NCBI GenBank assembly: GCA_027596075.1
Contig: JADGJC010000415.1
Span: forward strand, 1 to 22,905
Direction of reading: 5' to 3'
Source: Rhizophlyctis rosea
Lineage: Eukaryota; Chytridiomycota; Chytridiomycetes; Rhizophlyctidales; Rhizophlyctidaceae
Length of the DNA stretch: 22,905 bases
Positions within the stretch are counted from its first letter, which is position 1. The number at the start of each line of letters is the position of its first letter. Shown piece after piece: positions 9,411-17,860 of this stretch. The notes beneath the pieces are model-generated. The model worked only from the letters and a program-made list of their open reading frames with translations. It had not been told where the DNA came from and did no database searches. The position numbers and the translations under genes were made by a program.

Positions 9411-12305
9411 TTCGTTTGGAGCGGGGCGAGATACTTAGCAATCGAAGGGGTTGACAAAGCGCATATCGTGCTCAATGGTCGTAAACATCTATCTCCATCA
9501 GCTTAGTAGGGTCCGGTTGGACATTCTTCAGTCCCTTGCAGACTGGAGGCAAGGAGGGGCGCAGCAGAAAGTTGGCCCGGGCTTGGGATGAGGCGCAGTC
9601 TGGTTATGGACCTGACAAATGGTGAAATGGCAACGATTCGGCGATTTTGGCGAGCGTACCAGGAGGACGTCGCAAATATATTGTGAGAATTCAGAGGACC
9701 CTTTGTGCGGCCTGTAATATGATGCTTGACACACCTTTGTGGAATGCGCTAGCATTGAAAGGAACATCGCGGCCCGCTCGCCCACCCGCTACAGTGTTTT
9801 TCGATAACCAACAACATCCCTGTTTGCTTTTTGCCAGTGATAAGGGGAACGGCTATACAGCCACAGGAACTTGTGTCGCTGATAAGAGGCAATGATCAAT
9901 GATGCTTCATTGTATAGGTTCGCTCAGTGTGGTCATGCAACTATGCACTCATTTTGCCCCACATAACTGATTGTCTGCATCATCATTTTTTGGGCACACT
10001 GCAAAAAATGACCCCCAAATATATTGTCAGCCGCAACACACTCTGAATGGGGCGGGAGAACTGGCAGAAGCTACGGAGCAAAGATGGAAACCACAAGGTG
10101 ACGATCTTCATCAGCTTTGTGGACAGACTTTGTCTGACAATGATAATGGATTGTACAATTGATCCATGGTCAATGAAAAAATCGTCGTGGCAGCATGAAA
10201 TTTCACCCTCAGTGAAAGCTAGTAGTGGAGGTGATCCCAACACGACTTGGATGATGACCTGAATTCATGAAAGGCAGATATTGCGAGGTGAGATACGCTC
10301 GTTTTGTTTCCCTCCCGCCATCTTCGAAGTCTCCTCAGATATTGTGGTGAAGCTCTGTTGAGGGGTCGATATAGTTCAAGTCGACCTTTTGGCTTCCTGT
10401 CTGTCGGTCGGTACGTCATGAGCTTGTTGTCAGCAAGTGATGATTTTTTTCCCATAGCGGTGGAGTGTTGAAAAAGGAAACGTTCCTTTGAGCTTGACAG
10501 TTACCTGAGCAAAGCGAAGATTTCCGACGATTGGAGGTTCCCGTGTGCTGCGACAAATATGAACTGATGGCTCATTGTCGTCTCGTTCTGCGCTGCTGGA
10601 GCTCAACAATATTCCGGGCCGACCGACACACACATTTGGCAGGCAAAAAGTGACTCTCGCTTCGTAAAATGATATACCCAGATCACTCATGCATGTGGCT
10701 GACGCAGTTGTACTATTTTAAAAATGCTGGCCACTGGACATTGCGATCAATCGATCTCCTGTTGAAATGGTTGACCAACTATTGGGCATTGAAAGTATTT
10801 CCAACTTTACCCCCCCTTTTCACGGCAATCATGAAAGTAGACCACTTTTAAACTGAGCGCCGCTGTAGTTTCTGCACATGAAGCAAACTCATTGCAGCAT
10901 CCAAGCTACCGCGCAAGTTGCGTACCATGCTGAAAACAAGATTAAAGGTTCGCCACCACTGAATCCACCAATTACGTGCATACGATGTGGACTAAGGTGC
11001 GGTATGTCGTAGCGGCATCATCTAAGTGGACCGATGGGAACTAGGGATTCACTAAGGTTTCTGCCAATATATTTTTCCCTCATGGTTGGACTTCATCTCG
11101 TCATCTTCGAACAAAAAGTATGCAGAAGGGGATTAAGAATCTCATTGCGATGCAGAGCTACTGGGGAAGCGTCTGCAAGCGGTATCTGCTAAAGGATGAA
11201 GCTGGAACCGGTGGGCGGCAACTGGACTTTCCTAGATTTCTTCATCGGGACATTGCTACAAAAAAAGGTGCAGGGATTTTCGCAAAGTTCCATGGTGTAC
11301 AGTCCAATGTCTTCTATGGATCTATCAACTACTATCAACATGACGTTGATTCACCTCATATGACAGAGATGCTAAACTCCAACCTAGGTCACGATCACTT
11401 CTCGAGTGTGCGAACGAGGAATGGTTGTACTTATATGAGAATATGAAGATGGAATCACAGCATGAGTGACGAGACCCTCTGAACCACCATTAGCATCTAT
11501 CCACTTGCGTTTGAATCCCTCAATCCGCTCGCATCCTTCGCTTTTGCGTTGTTCTTTCTCTTATCCAGAACGTGTGCGTGGGTGTTTGAGGAATGGATTT
11601 ACCAGAAGATGTCTCATGGGAAAGTCAAAAAAGTCAATCAATGCGAATATTGACAAATATTGGCGCCAGGTGTGCTAGCCGAACGTACGTGGATTGGAAG
11701 TTGCTTTGATATGTTTGCGGACTTTTCGGCGTGGCATCTCGCGTATCGAGCCGGAAGAAATTGAAGAAGTTGAACAATGTCTCCATATGCTGAACGTTGT
11801 CTGTAACGTCCATGATCTCCGTCCTGGTTACCCTCGCTTACCAATATGCGGTAGTTACATGTCAGAAATGTCCGTCGCCCATCCAAAATTCCAATCGTTG
11901 AGCATGGACGCTTGCCACTGGCGTGGTGGTGACATCGATGGCAATTTTGGCTTCCACCTCGCACCATTCACTTTTTCGCAGTAGTCGAAATATAAAGACA
12001 TCCTACAAGCAGTGCTGGACAAAAACGAAGGGGAAAGGTTCTAGTGTGGTCCGCCTGTTGAACCGAGAATGACAAACGGTCCCGGCGTTTATTACGCAGT
12101 CATACATTGGGAATCCTGTCGTACATCAAGTCAAAATGATATCACTTTGCTGGAAGTGCAACAACCGTGGTCCATCAAGGGCGGCTCATAAGTCTAAGTT
12201 TTCCAAAGTTCAATGCGGACTACTTGAACTGCGTCCAGATTCCTGCCACTGACATCCCCAACTGGACTAGGGCCTGCGACCACTCCAGGAGATGAAACGT
12301 GGCAT

Positions 12306-12570
12306 CTAACACCGTCTTTCGATGAAGCGAATAGACCAGACCACCTCCCAACCATATTTGCGGTCCAACAAAAGGAAAAAAACCATTGCGACGCTGCCAC
12401 ATACATATGACACGACGGCCATACGATACATCGTCTGAGAAGTCAATCCCGTTCTGGTCCCGACATCCGTTTTTGCGAAAGTTGCAATACGTTCACTTTT
12501 GTCCGTCATCAGATGTTGTGCAAGCAGGTTCACGCTTAACAGGAAGGGTATCAGTATGGCGTACAGGTGA
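12306..12570 (-). other. Possible exon of a membrane protein
   Basis: On the minus strand a frame carries two hydrophobic segments, YAILIPFLLSVNLLAQHLM and VVSYVCGSVAMVFFLLLD, joined by a polar loop rich in Thr, Lys and Arg. It stops at 12306. A second frame just after it, ending at 12220, continues with L-L-E-W-S-Q-A-L-V-Q-L. The two could be parts of one gene broken by a frameshift or joined by an intron that I cannot place. Family unknown, and the hydrophobic look may be chance. Confidence 0.2.
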
Positions 12571-12670
12571 GTGGTTTTGTGAGTTCCTGTGACTCCTGCA
12601 GTGTCGAGCAACAGGAGCTTGCTATATGAACGTACTTGTTGGCTTTTTCCTTTTCTTTTCTTGATTCTTT

Positions 12671-12686
12671 GGGGGGGGGGGGGGGG
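12671..12686. repeat. G16 homopolymer tract
   Basis: Sixteen consecutive G. Together with the C22 run at the left edge, it shows that this genome carries long G/C mononucleotide tracts on both strands. Its length is likely imprecise. Confidence 0.9.
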
Positions 12687-13460
12687 ATGCAGAAAAAATG
12701 AATGCGGAAAGAGAATGCTTTGATTGCGCACGAGCGCAGGTTATAGCAGCTCTTTTCAATTAGTAGTCCTTCCATGAGACTATTTGAAAAGCGGAGCTGA
12801 ACTAGATAGTACGGTTCCTTATGGAGAAAATCCAGCTTTCAGTCTGCCCCGAGATGGGTTTACGATCGTAATCTCCTACACATCCGATCGAAAACCGTCC
12901 TGAACATGCGTCGCCGCAACGATGTGCTATGTTTGTCATAAACATCTTTTTTCGACGTCCCATAATCTTTACTGAATGAATGCGTCCAGCAAGCAAACGG
13001 AATCTAAGTAGTCGTGGTAACATGCAGCTATTTAGTATGGGAAGAGTTTCCGAGTCATCATTACATTGCATTGTGCTTTAGCATTTCAAAGGTGTCTGGA
13101 GGATGGGTTGATCTCTCACACACAGTGTTCCAGTCCCATCGAAGCAAAAAAGCAGTGATAACAAAGCAGATCATACAGTCATGAGTGACTTAAAGTTTCT
13201 GACTGGTCACGCACAGATGATTTGAGGGTTGACGTCAACTCTGAGAGAGTGGGAGCAGTGGGGGCCAAGGCCTGTCAAGTTCGTCAGGGTCCATATGAGA
13301 GTTTACAGAGCGCGCCGCACTGGAGCCGATTCTCCAGCCACCAATCCGAATCACACGTCAATGACTCCTTCAATTGATCTCCCAGCTTCTCGCTTCCTGC
13401 TCATTTTGCTCTCTTGATCACCTTTCTCCCACAGATCACTGAACCGAACTCAACGTGAAG

Positions 13461-13919
13461 ATGTCAAATACCAACACAGTAAGTGCAAACTATCTGACAG
13501 TTATTCTGGGGAAGGCTTCAGAGCTCCGGGAGCTTTCCCTCCATGGTTTACCCAGCGGAACTGACGATTCCTCAATATAGATAACGATCCTCTACTTCGC
13601 CTCAGCAAAATCCCTAACCGAAACCGCGTCGGAAACCCTCACATTACCCCTGCCCTCCTCCTCCTCCTCCTCCTCTTCCACCCCCCCCTCCTCCTCAATC
13701 TCCACCTCCTCACAATCCTCCCAAACAACAACAACCGTCCCCGCCTTAGTCTACCACATCTTGTCGCTGCATCCGCCTTTAAAAACGCTTATCGACAATC
13801 TCATGCTAGCAGTCAACCTAGAGTACGTAAGTCTAGACGGGAAGGACAATAAAGGGAATGAGGTGGTAATTAAGGGCGGGGATGAGGTGGCCTTTATTCC
13901 GCCTGTTAGTGGGGGGTGA
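13461..13919 (+). CDS. MOCS2A: Molybdopterin synthase small subunit (MOCS2A / MoaD type)
   Basis: MOCS2A is a ubiquitin-like sulfur carrier. Its C-terminal Gly-Gly is converted to a thiocarboxylate that MOCS2B uses to make molybdopterin from precursor Z, in the cytosol. Exon 1 (13461-13478) encodes only MSNTNT. A 102-nt intron (13479-13580, GTAAGT...ATAG) follows, then exon 2 (13581-13919), for a total of 118 aa. Visible signatures are the first strand I-T-I-L-Y-F-A-S-A-K, a later M-L-A-V-N-L-E-Y-V, and the terminal G-G-D-E-V-A-F-I-P-P-V-S-G-G ending exactly at Gly-Gly-stop. Residues about 32-58 are a Ser/Thr/Gln-rich insertion encoded by a TCC microsatellite, placed in the loop before the helix that begins V-P-A-L-V-Y-H. 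Without it the length is close to the usual 80-90 aa. No MOCS2B (MoaE) frame is nearby, unlike the bicistronic animal locus. The gene converges on ATP synthase subunit e. Confidence 0.9.
13654..13680 (+). repeat. TCC microsatellite coding for a serine run
   Basis: Consecutive TCC codons with one TCT encode eight serines inside MOCS2A. The unit is a whole codon, so slippage changes protein length without breaking the frame. A further CCC/TCC-rich stretch follows up to about 13725. Confidence 0.85.
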
Positions 13920-14592
13920 GGAGGCCATGAGGGGTATATGTGGATAGGGAGATTTGTAAATAGGTGGAAATATGTAGATGAATTATTGGAGGGAACATGT
14001 CGGTGCGGAATTCAGTGAGAATGGTCTGACAGTGAAGGTTGTTTTGGCTCCCGGACCATACAACCTGGATGTTTTCACGTGAATTGGGGTCCGCAGGAGG
14101 TCCTCCGCACCCAAACGGTTCTTGCAAGCTCGGTGCAAGTGGCCGATGAGTATGAACCAATCCCCGGCATCTGGTGTGAGACTTCTCCAACCCCATGCCG
14201 GCGTGGACCTTCTCCAACCCCGATTGGAACGAACATCCCATCATAATCCACCATCCCCTACTGGCTTCCTCTTCGATTTCAGCAATTCTTGACTGCCCAT
14301 CCTTATCATGTGTAACTTCCACTCCAATGCCATCTCATCCTTTTCATCATCATGCGTCCCCTCCTGGCCCACGTTCCTCCCCATATGATGTCCCGACTTC
14401 TCATTTGTCCCATCTCCTTCCCACGCGCCGTCATCCAATGCCTCCGAAATCCACAACTTCTGCCCAGATCATCTCAAACATCATTCTCCATTTGAAGCTT
14501 CTCGATTACAACGATGCTGTGCGGACGAAAGGATGTACGTTTGGGTTTTTCTATTAGGAGATAGGATGAACGATTACGCGCGGCCCGCCATC
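13920..14592. other. Convergent intergenic region between MOCS2A and subunit e
   Basis: Both flanking genes end here, so it should hold two 3' UTRs and their terminators. Frames on either strand (for example 14195-14557 on plus and 13906-14322 on minus) are Pro/Ser/His-rich without motifs and partly overlap each other, so I do not call them. A 13-nt direct repeat, CTTCTCCAACCCC, occurs twice near 14190-14222. Confidence 0.5.
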
Positions 14593-15166
14593 TTATTTCT
14601 TGCCAAGCTTCTTCTCGGCCTCCTTCGCCCCACCGCCAGCGACCGACGTGTTGTCGGCCTGTTGACCCTCCGTGTGGTTGATGAGCCAGTTGATGTACCG
14701 CTCGCCATCGAACTTGTAGTTCTCCGAGTCGATCGATGCAACTGAATAGGTTCGTCCATGTTAGTCAATTTTAAAGAAGAGCATTTGCGCCCTCGCATTT
14801 GTTCAACCAAACCCAGCATGAGATACCTACCACCGTCCCGACGCGCAAGGATAGCCTGCTCCCTGTTGAACTTGGCCTCAAAAGCGATTTTACCCTCCTC
14901 GATCAAGTCGTCCTCCAGTTGCTGGTGGCGGAGCTCCTCACGCTCCTTGACGAACCGGGTCAAGGAAGCGAATTTGGTGGCGCCCCAGAAGATACCCGTG
15001 CCGAGAGCGCCGAGGCGGAGGAGCTGGATGTTGGTGGAATTATGATTAGAATATGTGTGTGTGGGAAGGATGCGCTGGCTTTGACGTAAGTATGTGGGAG
15101 TTTGTATGTAAATCTTACGTTAGCGGAGTGGATGTTGAGGATGGAAGAAGATGCTGAGGCGGCCAT
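14593..15166 (-). CDS. ATP21: Mitochondrial ATP synthase subunit e
   Basis: Subunit e (yeast Atp21/Tim11) is a single-pass protein of the Fo sector in the mitochondrial inner membrane that helps ATP synthase dimerise and shape cristae. Exons are 15166-15119, 15023-14831 and 14741-14593, with introns of 95 nt (15118-15024) and 89 nt (14830-14742), giving 129 aa. The N-terminal membrane segment begins L-L-R-L-G-A-L-G-T-G-I-F-W-G (17-30) and contains the GxxxG dimerisation motif (Gly26-Gly30). A charged helix follows (REELRHQQLEDDLIEEGK) with coiled-coil character. Exon 3 adds a C-terminal tail of about 49 residues, with F-D-G-E-R-Y-I-N-W-L and a Lys-rich end, longer than the usual length of about 70-100 aa. 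The 16-residue first exon is Ser/Ala-rich and has no strong presequence. The gene is head-to-head with the seven-TM gene, 457 bp away. Confidence 0.85.
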
Positions 15167-15623
15167 TGTGACGAGGCTTTCTTTGTGGGGAAGGAGTGGG
15201 TTGAAGTGGGAGTGTTTGGTCAGAAGATGGACAAGCAATTCAACAACAGGATGGGTTCGTTGGGTCTTGGAGTGTTGGATGCATCGACCCGAAGCGAGTG
15301 GTGGGGCGTCATGGCAAAGGCAGTCATGTGACGTCAAGCCCCAGGATGGTGCATTACAAGCCCACAAGCCACAGTCGAGGGGCACAGCACAAATGGCGTA
15401 CAGTGGCTCAGCGCCATACGCCAAGCTTGGCAAATGCCATTTATACATGTGGCGTAGAGCATAAGTTGGGTCAGGTTGGCCCAGGCCCTTCGAGTGGCTG
15501 TGTTCTCGTGTTTCTACCATTTGTCCCTTCAAATCCCTCTCTTCCCACCACCACTTCCTTTCCCACAGCATCCTGCGTAGTAGGCATACAGTGCATCCTA
15601 TCGGAACTGCAACGACATAGCAA
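15167..15623. promoter_or_regulatory. Divergent promoter region of subunit e and the 7-TM gene
   Basis: This 457-bp stretch separates two start codons on opposite strands, so it should hold both promoters. I see no canonical TATA box. A 10-bp palindrome, CCAAGCTTGG, lies at about 15421-15430, beside several GGCGTA/TACGCC-type inverted short words (15392-15460). Regulatory meaning is not shown. Confidence 0.4.
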
Positions 15624-16885
15624 ATGGTGGACACCCCATTCAAACCAGCCTCTTATTCCCCGCTCCGCGCAACCCTCTCAACCGACCCCCTCATGCCCTC
15701 CTCCTCCTCCTCAACCGCCGTCCCTCTTGACACCTTTCCCGAACCCCCTTCCTCCGCAAAAGACCCATTCTCGTCAATATCCTATCCAGCACCTGTCTCT
15801 CGTCGTCGTCGTATAATTTCCCTTTTTCTCCTGTCAAACGTCGTCACATTCCTCTTCACACTCATTCCAGTGGTGGTGGAACTTCCTCGCATCAGACAGG
15901 ACGGGTGGTATGTGGGAAATGATATCATAAGACTGCTGGAGCCCATCGTGGCGTTTCCGATTCAGTTTGCGATTTTGTATGAGAGTGGAATATTTTGGGG
16001 GCCGCCGGAGCGGAGGCAGAAAGGTATGTCGATGGTGCGGGTGGGAAGAGTGACATGGTGGAGCGTGGGAAAAGTTCCTGTGTGCCCCATGCACGCATGT
16101 ATGCCTAGCTGCATTTGCTAAGGGCAATGAATCTTTGATTCAAAATTCGATCTGTGCAAGCAGTCCAATGCGTTCCATTTGCAAGTTAAAAGCGCAGACC
16201 ATCTAATCAACGCGTCCCATGTTCATCCAGAACCCATCATCGTAGCAACACTCTTCATGCTCTCCTCCGCAATATACCAACAAGGCGCCGGATTCCATTC
16301 CGCGTCAAACATGTTCAAACACGCCGTTGAGTCAATCGTAGATAACACAGCATCCAGCGCGGAAGCGGCCACAATATACAGTTATATGCGGGATCTGTGG
16401 GAACACACTGTCAGCCATTACATGGTAAGTTTTCCCACCGAATCCCTCTGTGCAAATGTGTCATGATGCGCAACCTTTCGTCGTGAACAAAGCTGACACT
16501 CGCGTGATATTAGTACGCAGCAGGCGGCATCCTCCAATCCTTCATCTACGCCTACATCTACCGCGACATAAACCACCCGCGCTTATCCTCCTGGCCAGAC
16601 CGCACACTCTGGATTCTCGCCACAATATTCTACGGTCTTACCATCGGTGCTGTCGCTATTGAATTTCCCTATGGCGCTATTGTCGCCTTAGTCCTAATCC
16701 TTGTATGGGGATTCCTCATCGTTGGCGGGTATTTATGGAAGATTGGTGGAGGACGGGAATGGGGGAGACGGTTTGTGTTGCAGTATTATGTTTGGAGTTA
16801 TGCGTTGGGGTTGGTTATTGTTGTCGGGTGGGTTATTCATGCGAAGGGGTTTAAGAATAGGGAGGAGGCGGGGGTTGAGGTTTGA
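15624..16885 (+). CDS. Seven-TM membrane protein with conserved-looking histidines
   Basis: Exons 15624-16023, 16231-16424 and 16514-16885 (introns 207 and 89 nt, GTATGT...CCAG and GTAAGT...TTAG) encode 321 aa. Residues 1-58 form a Pro/Ser-rich cytosolic tail ending in R-R-R-R. About seven hydrophobic segments follow (near 61-84, 101-123, 135-152, 196-215, 227-245, 250-272 and 289-308). His156, Asn160 and His164 lie in G-F-H-S-A-S-N-M-F-K-H at the end of TM3. Glu191, His192 and His196 lie in W-E-H-T-V-S-H-Y-M at the start of TM4. Such paired histidines at a membrane face can bind a metal ion, as in hydrolase-like membrane families, but that is inference. I do not recognise a named family. The intron phases (1 and 0) and strong donors make the model firm. 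The next gene starts about 1 kb downstream on the same strand. Confidence 0.8.
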
Positions 16886-17529
16886 GTGGGTGATTGGGGG
16901 ATGATGTGTGGAACTTGTATATAGGGTTGATAGTGATTGAGGCGGTAGTTGTGTTTACAGGTCATGTATATAGCCATGTTGAGTTTGTGAATAGCTTGAG
17001 CTGAGCATAGGAGTTTTCAATCTGTACAATAGTGATGAAAACGTTAATCTTGGAGGTGCACTGTCGTGACTGTGCCATATGCAGGATCACACACGACTAA
17101 ATGGTCGGAGATAATGTGCGTCTTGGTCAGACATGTGGTTCATAGCATCATGGGCGACATTGACGTGGATTGTTGTTCGATCAATCAGCGGCCGTTCTCC
17201 GCTGGCACCAAAAGATTTGTCATCCACACAAGCTCCGCTGCGCCACGGGTCCTGAACGTAAAGTTTTCTCGGATACGCAAACGCCATCGAGATCGATCGA
17301 GTATTGTAATTGAATCAAGGCTTACCAGAGTTTCGATTATGGGCCCAAATATTGGGCACTATAGACGAGGAGGGAATAGGCGTATTGAGACATATTGACT
17401 CCGGCCATAGATTGGAAAAAAAAAGGTTGACTGCGGAGTGAAGAAGGTTGTGAGAAGATCGCAATTAGCTATGCGGTATCGCATCGACGAACGACTTTGC
17501 ACAAAAATCAACGAGAGATTATCAACATA
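16886..17529. other. Intergenic region, no gene seen
   Basis: It holds the 3' UTR of the seven-TM gene and then unassigned sequence. A plus-strand frame (17066-17398) and its minus-strand counterpart show no motif. There is no RNA gene or repeat. Confidence 0.5.
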
Positions 17530-17721
17530 TTAAGACCATAAGGTTTTCGGGCAAAACACACCACCACTTTTGACCGTCCCGTTCGGCAATTCCGTCTCCC
17601 ATTCATGACAAATCAGGGTACCCGTGTGGTGAGGCGGATGAGGGCTCTCATCTCGCCATAAGATGCCTCCCGCTGCTGGCGTTGGAGTGACGACTGTGAT
17701 CAGTGCCATCATGGGGAACAT
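17530..17721 (-). CDS. Possible small secreted protein
   Basis: An ATG at 17721 opens a 63-codon frame beginning MFPMMALITVVTPTPAAGG, hydrophobic enough for a short signal peptide, although the n-region has no basic residue. The rest has two Cys (L-I-C-H-E-W and V-F-C-P-K) and an N-G-T glycosylation sequon. A TATATAG element lies on the minus strand at about 17754-17761, only some 35 bp upstream. The same frame extends upstream to 17784. No family is recognised, and it may be a chance ORF. Confidence 0.3.
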   Translation of the reverse strand: MFPMMALITVVTPTPAAGGILWRDESPHPPHHTGTLICHEWETELPNGTVKSGGVFCPKTLWS

Positions 17722-17860
17722 GGTGTCATGGGCAAGATTAACAAACCCTTTTTCTATATATGGGGATGGTTCCCAGACTTCCATGCGACGGCAGCATAAC
17801 TTGAGCCCTCAAACATCCAAGTAAAGGTCCATACCACCCAGACTGGCGTAATATTGCACC

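Larger units (their letters stand above)
9411..13460. other. Gene-poor stretch of about 4 kb
   Basis: I find no gene that I can defend. The longest frames (9647-9895, 11120-11446 and 11694-11984 on plus; 11638-11967 on minus) lack recognisable motifs and splice partners. One minus-strand stretch near 12310-12570 has two hydrophobic segments and is listed separately. There are no tRNA boxes, no long terminal repeats and no reverse transcriptase or transposase motifs. Old degenerate transposon sequence cannot be excluded by eye. Confidence 0.4.

Noticed and set aside
14574..14963. 129-aa minus-strand ORF taken as one exon
   Set aside because: Its first part is true exon 2 of subunit e, but the rest reads through intron 2 and then exon 3 in the wrong frame, giving an Arg/Ser-rich artefact.
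14960..15643. 227-aa minus-strand ORF
   Set aside because: It reads through exon 1 and intron 1 of the subunit e gene. Only the 16 residues at 15166-15119 are coding in that frame.
15298..15816. 172-aa plus-strand ORF
   Set aside because: It lies in the divergent promoter region and runs out of frame into the seven-TM gene. It is Pro/Ser-rich only because of the underlying CCT/TCC content.
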